A stretch of 64,000 nucleotides of DNA, taken from Prostheceraeus crozeri. Taxonomy: Eukaryota > Platyhelminthes > Polycladida > Euryleptidae. The stretch lies in assembly GCA_907163375.1 (NCBI GenBank), contig CAJQUW010003024.1, positions 1 to 64,000 on the forward strand, in the 5' to 3' direction. Below the pieces are notes generated by a model, which did no database searches, was not told the DNA's origin, and saw only the letters and a list, made by a program, of their open reading frames with translations. How positions within the stretch are numbered: position 1 is the stretch's first letter; each line of letters opens with the position of its first letter. Of the stretch, positions 32,975-43,741 are shown one piece after another. The position numbers were made by a program, and so were the translations under genes.

Positions 32975-33005
32975 ATCGATCGATGGCATCTAATTTTTGG
33001 TCGCA

Positions 33006-35197
33006 TGTGTACAACACATAAGCCTTGCATGCAATGGCGGTAGCTTAGTTACGCTGGTTTTCGAATTTTCATCAGCTCTTCATAGATGAAGAGAAGTGCA
33101 TAGTTCGGACACGTACAATATGAAAACACCGACAATCTAAGACACGAAAAGCATGAGCAGGCACTTATGTAATAAGCAGTCCACCAACCCATTCACCGCT
33201 TGACATGAAGTTTTATCTCTATTATAATATTTCAAATTGAAAATCTCGCTCTATGAGCTAATAAATATCTCGATAAGATTAGGTAGAGCGATTAATTTTT
33301 TTTGTAGACTTCGGAATATGTCGTGCATTAAAACTTGTCTGTAATCGCACATACTTTGTTATTTTTGTCGTCTTATTTAAATTATCTTAACTATTTTGAC
33401 TTGATGGTGAATCATGACCGGAAATGACAGTATTTTAAGTTTAATCGGCATGCGATGTCTAAAATTAACACTTTCCAATTAGGAAGACCTTTATAATGTG
33501 TAGCCTATCCATGAATATTTTAAATAATTTTGCTTGTAAAAACCTAATTCTCCACTCCAGTAAAATTTCAAGCACATCTACCAGCGCTGGAGTTAAAAAT
33601 GCCATATGCATTGCATAATTAGTTCGTTTTAAATCGGTTCTTACACTCGAAGCACTAGTGAAGACGCACACTGGTCCATGTCGATCTCGTCATATCCGGG
33701 ATCCACCAATCTCCTCATCACTAATCTATCTGATCGTCCTGACCAAGTTCCTGTTGATGACCTCATTAAAAATAGTCAAATAATTTGTATGCATATTTTG
33801 TACAATCCTATTTCACGTTTTAGCTTAAGGAACTAATACTAATTCTCTTACACACTTGGTAGATTTTAGATAGCGTAATCCCGCTGTGTTATTAGCTAGA
33901 TCTGGTATTTTGATTGGAAACAGACCTGTCCTCTTATCATCTGAATGGCCAGACTGTTAAATAGGATCTTTTCAATATATAAGTGATAAACATAATTTTG
34001 AGCAGAACGACTTACTCGCCAATTCATTACACATGAGGAGAGGAGAAGCGTTGTTTGTCCTTCTAGTAAGTATTTTTTAGAATTTTTAGACATTTTAGGA
34101 TATAAAAATTTTCTTTTAAATCATACTTTGTACCTATTGAAAAGTAACTAGTCATTAGCTTGTTTTTTTTTAAACTTTGTTACCTTGACGCACTTTGCTA
34201 CGTTGAATTCCTCATCAGTTGAACTCGAAGAAGTAACAGTGTAGCCTGTGCATCCTAACATCGTTTTCCTGATCCTTGTCATCCGAACGGTATTTTGTCT
34301 AATATCCATGTAAACTTTGAAGAGCATTTAGCAGCGCTCTCCTTGGTGCGGCATGTTGTTGGATGAGAACACGTTTTGTAGCTCTTTATAACACTATGCA
34401 GTGGATTTTAGAGTTTTAGATTTTCAAATAACGGAATTGTATTATTGCGTAGGGCAATGACAGTTGAAATTTTCTCAAAATCGACATGAATTTTCAAATT
34501 GTGCAGAACCAGAGATCAAAATCTATGAGCTTTACCATGGATATGGCTCTCCTACTGCATAGTCTTGTTGTGCATTAGAAATCGCAGTTTTTGAAATTTC
34601 TAGTTCTCTCGCTTTACAGGCTACGATATGTTCACTACCTGCCTGATTTTACATAATGTGCATTTAGAAGTACAAAGATTTTTAAATATATACATCAATG
34701 TTTTAATGTCTTGCTTCGATCATCTTCAGCTACAGTGAAATAACTACAGAGGAATGATTTTTGAAAATGCTCCCGATGCTGATTAGAATTTGTCAATGAA
34801 CAAGGCTATATGGGTTTTAGTAAAAATGAGTAGTGTAGAACACGGACTATTTCAAACGGGAAAATGCCTGTTTAGTTGATTCGCTAAAAGATGAGAAGTA
34901 TTATATGATTTTCTAATGCGATTTTGTCTGACATTCCATGCACGCGTGCAGCAAAGGATCAAATTTGCAGGCCTGTTGAATAACATTATGAACAGATTAA
35001 AAAGCATGCCGGTATATTTACCGTTCAACATCTGTGGAGAAATTTTACGTTCCTGCAACTAAATCAAGATGTCAGGAAGAAAGTGCAGTTCTTTAAAATA
35101 CGATGTCGAACGGCGCTCGACATCCGCTTCAAAAGTTGGAAATAAAAGATTCATTCGAGTTGAACTCAAATTGGATGTTTATCTTTGACTAAATGCT
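33006..35197. other. Spacer inside the inverted duplication, unassigned
   Basis: Unique-looking A+T-rich DNA between PLE4 and the right arm. The frames at 33465, 33896 and 34852 (-) have no recognisable motifs. I see no splice-supported exon, RNA gene or element end. Confidence 0.35.
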
Positions 35198-35411
35198 ATC
35201 AATGGACTCAAGTATGCTAATCTTCAAGTACAAGTAGTGAATGAAGATTCCTTCCGCTTCATCTGCTTTTATTAAATATAGCGAAAATCAATTGGGAATT
35301 GTTTTTTGGTCGTTTATTTTAATCGAAATATCTCCATTTAGTAGTACCTCAAAATGGACTGATTCTGAAAGGATTGTAAATTAAGCTTGAACGGAAGTAA
35401 TTATCAGGTAT

Positions 35412-35588
35412 TATTTTACCCGTACGACCTTAGTTATCCTTCTCGTATTTAAGCGTTCCCTTATAAACCAAGCCATTCTCAGCTCTCCATAAGTAACTTC
35501 CTTGTGTACCCAATGCGGAAAATCCACGGGCCTACCTGCAAGGACTACCGTGTGGTTTTCAATTTCCGGAGTAGCATTAGTAAACATG
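35412..35588 (-). CDS. Small ORF, 58 codons, right arm
   Basis: Mirror copy of the frame at 30419-30595, still open from ATG to TAA. See that entry for content; the two copies show no frame-breaking difference. Confidence 0.35.
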
Positions 35589-35705
35589 CTTTGAAATTAT
35601 ACCGGTGAAAGAACGATCAATTTTTTAATTTTGTGTATATCCGATATTGTGTACTCTCAAAATCACAGTAACAATGCTCTCAAAAATGATAGGAACGTTA
35701 ATCAT

Positions 35706-35872
35706 TCAATAAATTATCAGCACGTTATCAGGTTCAGATGAGGGCGGATGAGCTCCGCTAGTCCAGCATTCGATGACCATTTCAAAGGATTGCCGTTTCT
35801 GACAATTGACGTAGATGCAGAGTGAATGTAAGTATCTGCGATCCTCTAGATGATGGAAAATGTCGTCTGATT
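35706..35872 (-). CDS. Terminal-exon-like segment, right arm
   Basis: Mirror copy of 30135-30301 with the same acceptor (gttttgcag), phase and stop. I find no base difference across the exon. The upstream direction on this strand leads into the right array, so this copy also lacks visible upstream exons. Confidence 0.5.
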
Positions 35873-36240
35873 CTGCAAAACAAGAAGATAAATGTCAATT
35901 ACCTAAATAAAAAACGAAGTCAATTATGAGCAATGCAATCATTAATTCAAGAATAGGCCTACTACTTCATTTCGAACTACCACTTCAATTCAAATAAAAA
36001 TGCAATGAATTTATATCTGAACGCAGTTACTAAACAATGCATACCGCTGCACATCATCAGAAAGAATGCGAAAAGTTCGGCATCACAAACATCTCAGTTT
36101 TAAGGCAGAACTGAACCTACTACGAATTCAATATGAATTGCTGATACTCAGAGCCTTTTTTCAACGTGGTGACAAGAATTCATGTGCGATTTAATGAACT
36201 GGGTGGGGGGAATCACAGAAGACTGTAACTGTTCTCGTCA

Positions 36241-36865
36241 TCAACACATACCACTTGGACCACCTAGGCCCTATGAGGTAGATATAGCTATGAAGTGACC
36301 AATTCCTTGTCAATTTGATAGTTTGACATGGAATGACCATATTTTGGATGTGAATGAAGCATACAACTGCTCTGGTCATCAACACATACCACTTGGACCA
36401 CCTAGGCCTTATGAGGTAGATATAGCTATGAAGAGACCAATTCCTCGTCAATCTGATTATTCGACATGGAATCACCATATTTTGGATGTGAATGAAGCAT
36501 ACAACTGCTCTGGTCATCAACACATACCACTTGGACCACCTAGGCCCTATGAGGTAGATATAGCTATGAAGTGACCAATTCCTTATCAATCTGATAATTT
36601 GACATGGAATGACCATATTTTGGATGTGAATGAAGCATACAACTGCTCTGGTCATCAACACATACCACTTGGACCACCTAGGCCCTATGAGGTAGATATA
36701 GCTATGAAGTGACCAATTCCTTGTCAATTTGATAATTTGACATGGAATCACCATATTTTGGATGTGAATGAAGCATACAACTGCTCTGGTCATCAACACA
36801 TACCACTTGGACCACCTAGGCCCTATGAGGTAAATATAGCTATGAAGATACCAATTCTTAAGTCC
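36241..36865. repeat. 138-bp minisatellite array, right (about 4.5 units)
   Basis: Inverted counterpart of the left array with about four and a half units of the same 138-bp unit. The array ends at about 36865 (gctatgaagataccaattct), where unrelated sequence starts. The 273-codon minus-strand frame through it is the same 46-residue repeat pattern and is not convincing as a gene. Confidence 0.85.
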
Positions 36866-37287
36866 CAAAAGGCTGATAATTGAAAAACATGCGATAGTGA
36901 TGAAGCCGAAAAATGTTTTAATTACATCGGAGATTTTCAAGAAAACTGTAGAAATTCTGAAACTGTATGATATCCTTAATCGAATAATGGATTGCTCAAC
37001 ATTGTCTACCATACTTTGAATTCCGACCCCCTGTTTGACATTAGCGTGAAATGGCCAAACTTTGAAATATTGCTTAGAGCTATCAATCGATATGGAATAT
37101 ATTGTTATTGTGGATAAGCTTCTATTACATTAGGCCCACAAGCTCCAAAGTACGGCTGCATAAATGAAATCAAACTGCTATTAAACTCATTAAAAATCAA
37201 TTTTTAATAATGGTCGATATCGTTAGATTATAGCTCGCTGAAATATTCCTGAACTACATTTTTCTTTTGATCTCAACACTCATTTCC
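36866..37287. other. Unassigned sequence
   Basis: A+T-rich; no supported gene or repeat. Confidence 0.35.
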
Positions 37288-38200
37288 CTAACAAGCTAGT
37301 ATGAATAGAATTGGATTGCATTTTGATTTCATAGTGACCAAGAAGGTGACTCCGATTTTGTAGGGTTGTAATGAAATGCTTGGCGATGAGCTCGTACACT
37401 TTCTGGGGGCTTCTTTGAGGATCTTAATGGCTATCCTATCTTGGCCTGGTGTTTTTCCGCTGCCCATTTTCTTGATAGAAATTTTTGTTTCGTCGGCCAT
37501 AATGTCTGGAACGTTTTCAGGTGTGTAACCTCTTATGGAGTTGACGCTCTAGTTTGAAGCAAACAATTTTGAGTAGAACCTTGATATGATCTAAGTTTTC
37601 TCCTTGGCGCTGTATTGGACTGTTCCTGTATCGTCTTTCAGTCCTGCAGTGGCATCTCTATATAATGAGGTTGCTTTTCTAACTTTCTTGATCAACCTCA
37701 AGTTCAGGGCAGCCTCAATTGCTTTCTTTTCGTTGAACTCTTGGTAGTCAGCTCGAATTTTCTTTCTGAGGATCTTACGCTTCCTTTCTTTGATGATGTC
37801 AAGGGTTTCTGGTCTCAGCCTTGGTCTTCGTGTTGGATTCACTTTGATATCTTGAACATTTTCCGTCACCCGTTTTAAAATATTGCTTAGACTTTCACAG
37901 TCTCCCGTACTGACAATTTTCTAATCTTCGTCGGGAACCGCATGGATGGCTTTTCGTGCGTTTTCGATATTGATGACTTTCGCTACAGCGTGCTTTTGTG
38001 TCCTCTATGCGAATTTCATGTTTAGGATGTCTCACGAGTCTATGATCAGATCTTGTACCGCATTGAGTAATGCCAATAGCTTTGCAATTGAAGACATTTC
38101 TTCTCTTGTTTGTTAGAATATAATCAATACGATGGTGAATTCGTTTGGGACTTTCCCATGTCCAGAGTCGTCCATTTCTTTGCTTGAACATTGTGTTGGT
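37288..38200 (-). pseudogene. LINE7, RTE-type LINE remnant (endonuclease end to RT start)
   Basis: Reading leftward, MFKQRNGRLWTWESPKRIHH and RIDYILTNKRR, then SDHRLVRHPK, are the C-terminal end of an AP-type endonuclease as in RTE elements. The next frame has ETLDIIKERKRKILRKKI and DYQEFNEKKAIEA, the linker between endonuclease and RT. ISIKKMGSGKTPGQDRIAIK follows, the RT entry motif (K-x-GKAPGPDGI). Frames are shifted at about 37895 and 37560. The rest of RT is missing after 37290. Confidence 0.72.
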
Positions 38201-38745
38201 GATTGCTCACGCGACACAAATACACAGCACCTACACGACGAAACACATGTCCGCCCCCATTGCTGAATACCTCACACTACACACAAAACAGCTTCTAAAA
38301 AAAAACAAAACATCAACAACACCCTCTTCATCTCCTCACGCAACAACCACCTCTCACAACAACAACCCACAATTATCAACACAAGGAAGTACGCCATATC
38401 TCCTTCCACACAGTCATCCAACGCAACAACAAAACAACTACTGAAGCAAATACATACCCAACACGCCGGCATATACCTAGCGCACAGGCCAAACACTAAT
38501 GTCATTAACGCAACCCCCCGCCCACAATTCACAAATCAGAACAGACACTCGCAGATGCACACGCAGAACATTGGCACAACTTCGCATCAACAAATCACCC
38601 TTTTTGAAGGAGTATCTACACAAAATAAACCCTTCTGTACACTCTTCAGCTCTGCCCCCCCATGCAGATCACAGCCACACACTCTCTTCGTCGCCGTTGA
38701 TCTTCACCTTGGGTATTTAGGCCAAGGCTCTTCAGGGCTGTATCC
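38190..38745 (+). pseudogene. LINE9, C-terminal LINE remnant, A/C-rich
   Basis: The + strand is strikingly rich in A and C. The frame at 38499 reads LAQLRINKSPFLKEYLHKIN followed by PSVHSSALPPHADHSHTLSS. This matches the common LINE C-terminal pattern 'LAQLRTNKSP(F/L)L.SYLHKI.P...CPLC..H.H...HLF', with the cysteines lost here. The frame at 38145 provides the low-complexity, threonine/histidine-rich linker before it. It is a 3' fragment of a LINE of unknown clade, opposite in orientation to its two LINE neighbours. Confidence 0.55.
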
Positions 38746-39490
38746 GGCCCGACTTGGTGGGTTGCTCAGTTACTATCGGTGCTAAGATTGTATCCAGAGG
38801 GCACGATCCTGCAAGCATCACCAAGCAGGCGGTCCCTAATCGCGGACGGCACCGTGTCCTCAAGGACTCGTGGACGTGGCAACCCAGCCCTCTGTGCAAT
38901 AGCTTTCCTAAATGCAGACCGGGAGGACATTCAACCAAGCACCAGACTCCGGGCATTTCGCTGCAAGCAAACGAGCTCTGTTTACCTTGTTTGCATTTTC
39001 CAACGGATTATTGAATGTTTCATTTTGATAAATGGAGAGCTAGGATTTATGATATCCGAAAGACTCCTTGTTTGGAAACGACAGACCAGGTTCTTGCCAA
39101 ATTTTCAGCACCTTGTCGATCAACTCAGAGGCAAATCCGTGGAGTGGAACAGAATATACTTGGTCAACTCCGAAGTTCATGGTAAGGAAGCCAAATATGC
39201 CGGCAGAGCGAGATCTCGAAACCGGTGAATACCAAGACCACCGAATCTGGTAGATAAAGAAGCTTGACGAGAACTTGATGCCGTGAAATCAACATTCGAG
39301 ATGGAGCTTACACAGGTTAGGATGATTATTTCATCGAGAATCTCCAGGTATCTGTCTTCAAAGACCAGTATTGTCCTCAGTATATATGTTAACTTAGGGA
39401 TTGAAAAAGAGCTTTCAGCATGGACATCGAGTAAACTGGAATGTTGTGTAAATTTTTGTAACTCTTGCTTCTTTTTATCCATTACAGTTA
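38746..39490 (-). pseudogene. LINE8, C-terminal LINE remnant
   Basis: The minus strand reads SSSRQASLSTRFGGLGIHRF and RDLALPAYLASLP, then ARLLAAKCPESGAWLNVLPV and a decayed LHLGKLLHRGLG block. This corresponds to the region after RT in many LINE polyproteins (FGGLGIR..D.A..A(F/Y)LAS ... W....P). Frames change near 39177 and 38950. No RT motif is left in the window. Confidence 0.6.
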
Positions 39491-39670
39491 TACATGCTTC
39501 GTATATCTATGATAGCACAATCGCTTTCATATTTGGGGTAATACAAATAACGGAATTTCAATGATACATGATGTTGTTAGTCCCTCCATATTCAGACAAT
39601 GCCGCTTGACTGATTGATTCAGGTTCCATCTCTGTCTCATAAAACACTAGTGACTGATTACAAAGGCATG

Positions 39671-41010
39671 CGAGGGTCATGCTGAAAGCTTTTAGTCATG
39701 AAAAAAAGAGAAGTTATTGTGAGTTCTTACAATTATATTTTTTCGAAGTACTGTCCTGCATGGTGTATACAAGAGTTCATTCGGTGAAACCTCCTCTCGA
39801 AGCACTGCTTGTAGTTGTCTTCCGTAAGGCTCGGCAGTGCCGTGTCCAAAGTTTCAAGAGCCTCCATGTCTGATGCGAATCGTCGTCCACGAAGATGCTC
39901 CTTGACCTTGGGGAACAGCCAGAAGTCGCAAGGAGCGAGATCTGGTGAATATGGAGGGTGCGTGAGGAGTTGAACAGCCTCTGCTTCCAGGAAGTCGAGC
40001 GTATCAGCTGCTGTGTGGGAGGAAGCGTTGTCATGATGCAGCAAGACTCCCCGGACGCCTGTCGCTGATCGTAGATTTCGAGTCGCTGGTCCTTCAACGC
40101 TTGGAAGACTTTGGGTAGGCAGACGGTTGTGTACCAGTGTCTCTCTTACAATGGGACGACCGCGACGAGACCGAACTTGCTGAAGAAGACGGCAACCATT
40201 CGTTTTCCGACAGATCTTGATCGCCTGACCTTGGCCCAAGACGACTCGCCAGGAAAGCACCACGTGGCTGATTGAATTTTAGTTTCGGGGTCGTAATCAT
40301 AAATCCATGTCTCATCGCCAGTGATTATCATGTCGGTTTGTCTCGAGGCTCCGTTGTTGAATTTCCGCAGCATGAAACGACACCAATCGACTCGCGCTTG
40401 CTTCTGTTCTTCCGTCAGGTTGTGTGGCACCCATCTGGCGGATCGTTTTGTGAGACCAAGATGGTCGTGAACTAGTTTCTGCGCAGCTGTGGATCCAATA
40501 TTCAGATGATGCTGAATCTGAATCATTGTCACTCATCGATCGGTCTCAACCAGAAGGCGGATGCGTTCCGCATTTTCTGGTGTTGTCGCTTCCACTGGGC
40601 ACCCGGAGTGGCTCGTCTTCAAAATCTGTTTGTCCTCGTTTGAACTCACGAAACCAGAAGCTGATCATGGATTCAGATGGACACTGATCACCAAAGCATG
40701 CCTGCAGCGACTCGAAATATTCTTTGTAAGTCCTTTCTTGAAGTCGTAAAACATCATTGGTCGGAAAGCAAATATTGACAATTCCATAATTAATTTCTCG
40801 TCTGAAAATGAAAACGACGCAACGACACCAGCTCTTAAACTGAGGGTGAGCTTTCATCAACTTCAAGGCAGTGTCATTCATTGTATATAAATGTGCTGAA
40901 TGCGAAACTTGGTGTGAGAGCTATTCGATTCCTTGCTATCGTTCTACTAAAATTTCGTGACGTCAACCTGAATAGTTTATTCGTGACTAAAAAAATTCAG
41001 CATGACCATC
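39671..41010 (-). mobile_element. mariner element, about 1.34 kb
   Basis: Terminal inverted repeats are CGAGGGTCATGCTGAAAGC at the left and CGATGGTCATGCTGAATTT at the right (other strand), with ttttagtca(t/c)gaa inside both. TA follows at the right; the left flank has TG, a decayed TA. The paralogous repeat at 18003-18700 lacks the insertion and gives the target context. The transposase is on the minus strand. Confidence 0.82.
39733..40881 (-). pseudogene. mariner transposase (D34D), frameshifted
   Basis: N-terminal helix-turn-helix part: KEYFESLQACFGDQCPSESM and SFWFREFKRGQTDFEDEP. A first frameshift near 40565 leads to IQHHLNIGSTAAQKLVHDHL, SARWVPHNLTEEQKQARVDW and IITGDETWIYDYDPETK with the first catalytic D. 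A second shift near 40150 returns to the first frame with LLHHDNASSHTA (second D) and PPYSPDLAPCDFWLFPKVKE (third D). The spacing between second and third D is 34 residues, the mariner signature. At least one stop (TGA after ETDR) adds to the shifts, so it is inactive. Confidence 0.88.
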
Positions 41011-41931
41011 GTATTTAAAGGACTTTCCTTCGGGAACCCTTTACGGTCCCCGATCACCAGAGACCCAAACCGATTGAGCCCCAACTTTGCAAACATACTC
41101 ACTAGATGTAGAGTAATAAAGCATGACTGATTCAGGTTCTACCTCGGGCTCATAAAATACCAGTGACGCATTTAAATTTAGCTTTCTTGAAATTAATCGC
41201 TTTGTTCCATCCTACAGCAGTAATTATTTGACACAATGACCTAAATCTTGCATTGCCAATAGAAAAAGCATCAAAGGTTATCTCGCGGCATGATCTGTTC
41301 GCAAAAGAAGTTGTGACTGATTATATATTTTTCAGATACCAGTTTCAGAGAATGCCGATCTAAATTCTATTCAGTCACAGTTCACGATACGTTCTATAAA
41401 TTTTGCGATTTATTCACTCAAAGTCAACAGCTGATTATTCAAATTTGGCGCTTATTCTATTGGAAAATAATATTTAATTCATTTACCAGATAATTAATTT
41501 ACCTGCTTAAATGTCATTACTAATTGATAACTTTCGTTGATTGAATTGAATTAATAAAAGTTATTTGTTTAAACGTTAATAATTTTAAATTCCTGCCCTC
41601 CTCTTAACTCTGAACTTTTTCCTTTGTAATGATGGCGTTCCACTAACTAGATTTTTCTAGATTTTTGATATGTTGATAAAGGTTTTTTCTCTGCAAGATA
41701 ATCCCACTCTTGGAACTATTGCAATTTGTGGAGGGTTGATGAGTAATTCGCTATAGATTGTCTGTACTAATGCATGGATCCAGCTTACTGGGCCAGGCCT
41801 ATTGATCTATCTTTTTCTATACAACTTTCGTAATAGTCAAATGCGTTGTTCAGAAGAAAAGCTGCTGCATAATCTTGACTGCGTTCAGAACGGAGCACTA
41901 TCGCCGATGAGTATTCTAAGCCAATGGTTAT

Positions 41932-43741
41932 GCCTTGAACCGTAGGCATTATCCAAAATATCTTCAGCTTCGGGAGAAATTCATTTGAGCCTTGGCCAAA
42001 GCGAAGTCCAGCTACTTCTCCAGGATTCAATCCCAGTCCCAGTCCGACAGGTGGAATTGCATTAAATCCCAGTTGTGTAACTCTTCTCGCAACTCTCACT
42101 TGGAGAAGAAAGATGTGTGCAGTCTGAATGATAAGTTTCAGGCCTCCTTTTCACCTGCTGACATTCACGAATTTCGTGACAAACGCCCATTCTCTCAGTC
42201 GTTAGCCCCTTTGTAGAGGTTTTTCAGGTTTTTGACTTAATTAAGTCTAGCAAGACCAACTCTGCTGGCTGGCTTTTTCTTCAGGCATTTTGCTCACATT
42301 CTTGCCGTTCCCCTTACTGTTATCATCAATTTATCTTTACAGACTGCTACGTTTCCCTCATCTTGGAAAAAGGCTAATATTTCTCCACTTCCTAAAGGCC
42401 GTTCAGATTACCGTCCCATTTCAATCCTTCCCTTTGCCAGCAAAGTTTTAGAGAAAGTCATTAGAGACAGGGTTCTCTTGCCTTCTCTCTCTCAGAAACT
42501 TCTTGGCCATCAGTTTGGCTTTCTCCCTAATCGCTTTGGTGGTTGCACCAATGCGTTATTAACCATTAGACTTAGCATTCTTCAGTATATTTCTCAAAAT
42601 GCCTCCAATCATTGCTCCCTTTTGGCCATCGACTTCAAGAAAGCGTTTGATTCTGTCAGTCACCGCACCCTTCTTGAGTCTCTCGTCAATCGCTTCGGTT
42701 GTTCTCCCCATGCAGTTAAAATGATATACAGTTTTCTCTCCAGTCGCCTCCAGCGTGTGGCCTACAATGGACATGTTGCGGACTGGAAGACCATTTCGAG
42801 TGCGGTTCCTCAAGGGTCCATTTTGGGCCCGTTCCTTTTTGCCATTCTGGTTGATGACTTCCCTGATTTCCCGCACACCAAAGCTATTATCTATGCAGAT
42901 GATGTCACCCTCCTCCACTTCGGAGATGATAAGACCTCCTCCAACTTTCAATCTTATGTGAATGATGTTGTTACTTGGGCTGGGTGTAAAAAGCTTTCCA
43001 TCAACTCTGAAAAGACAAAATTTATGCATTTTTCCCGGACTTCTACAGTATCTCCTCCCTCAACTGTATCCTTGGGTAACTGTGTTATTGATTGCGTGAA
43101 CAATGTTATAATTTTGGGAGTCACTTTTTCTTCCGATTTGAGCTGGGATGACCATTTTCCCATTTTGTATAAAAAATGTTGTAAGAGTCTTGCCCTCGTT
43201 AAAAAATTAAAACTAAATTCAAACTGCTCCCCTATTATCTGGCAGGCTTATCTTATCTATGTTTACTGTCATATGACGTACTGCTGGCCCATAATTTGTG
43301 ATCCTCCTCAAAGACATTTTGTGAAACTTGAACGGCTTGATCGTCTTGCAGCTAAATGGGCCAACAAAACACATATTCCCAGCCTCCGTACCAGGTTAGA
43401 TCGCTCGTGTATTAAGCTTATTAAGAAAGTAGTTGATAACATTGACATCCACCCGCTGTCCCAGTTCTTCTTGATCAGGAATGATTCCCGTCTCAGGCAC
43501 TGCCGATCCCTTCTTCCCCGCTTCAGAAAACCCAAACTTTATTCTAATTCCTTTATAAAATACTCTTATGTAATTTGATTTTTTGTAAATATTCTTATGT
43601 AATTTGGTTTTTGTAAATATTCCTATGTTACCTGATCTCTGTAAATTTTCCTATGTAACTTGATTTTTGCTGTCCATATGTATGTCTTCTGCGTCACGTA
43701 CCGCTCTTTGTATTGACGAAAATATAGCATTCTAATAATAA
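41932..43741 (+). mobile_element. LINE3, 5'-truncated jockey-group LINE
   Basis: The insertion interrupts R copy 1; R copy 2 shows the empty site (cgccaatggttgaagtggga at about 56857). The element starts in the linker before RT and ends in an ataataataataatga tail. AATGGTT on the left and AATGATT on the right may be a 7-bp target duplication with one change. Confidence 0.8.
41960..43578 (+). pseudogene. LINE3 reverse transcriptase
   Basis: The first part (41992-42216) reads AKAKSSYFSRIQSQSQS, the pre-RT linker, and has a stop and a shift before about 42240. From there one frame is open to 43578: LTVIINLSLQTATFPSSWKK, SDYRPISILPFASKVLEKVI, LLAIDFKKAFDSVSHRTLLE (motif A), AVPQGSILGPFLFAILVDDF (motif B) and IIYADDVTLLHFGDD (motif C). 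It then passes through LSINSEKTKFM and ILGVTFSSDLSWDDHF to a C-terminal region with RLDRLAAKWANKTH. All catalytic RT residues are present; the upstream endonuclease is absent, so it is a dead 3' fragment with a well-preserved RT. Confidence 0.87.

Larger units (their letters stand above)
30855..33005. mobile_element. PLE4, palindromic remnant of the PLE1 family
   Basis: 30855-31150 and 32515-32812 are inverted copies of one another and of the PLE1 endonuclease 3' part (compare cgttcaataaatt..., tctgcctttgatatgctcat at 4875-4905). The right arm continues to about 33005 with the PLE1-type terminus gatttgacttt...gaatcaagta. The interior 31150-32510 has no coding similarity I can see. All coding frames are destroyed. 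Confidence 0.7.
35198..36240 (-). repeat. Inverted duplication, right arm
   Basis: Reverse complement of 29767-30813 at near identity, starting atcaatggactcaagtatgc on + and ending ctgttctcgtcatcaacaca, where the 138-bp array begins. Differences are single bases, for example one in the intron just upstream of the exon and a few in the 3' part. Confidence 0.88.
39580..41632 (-). repeat. Dispersed repeat, inverted copy with mariner inside
   Basis: 39590-39670 and 41011-41632 together are the reverse complement of 18003-18700. The mariner occupies the gap. The right end, ctgaactttttcctttgtaa, abuts the R repeat at 41633. Confidence 0.72.

Noticed and set aside
42559-43029. 156-residue minus frame
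   Set aside because: Shadow of the LINE3 RT.
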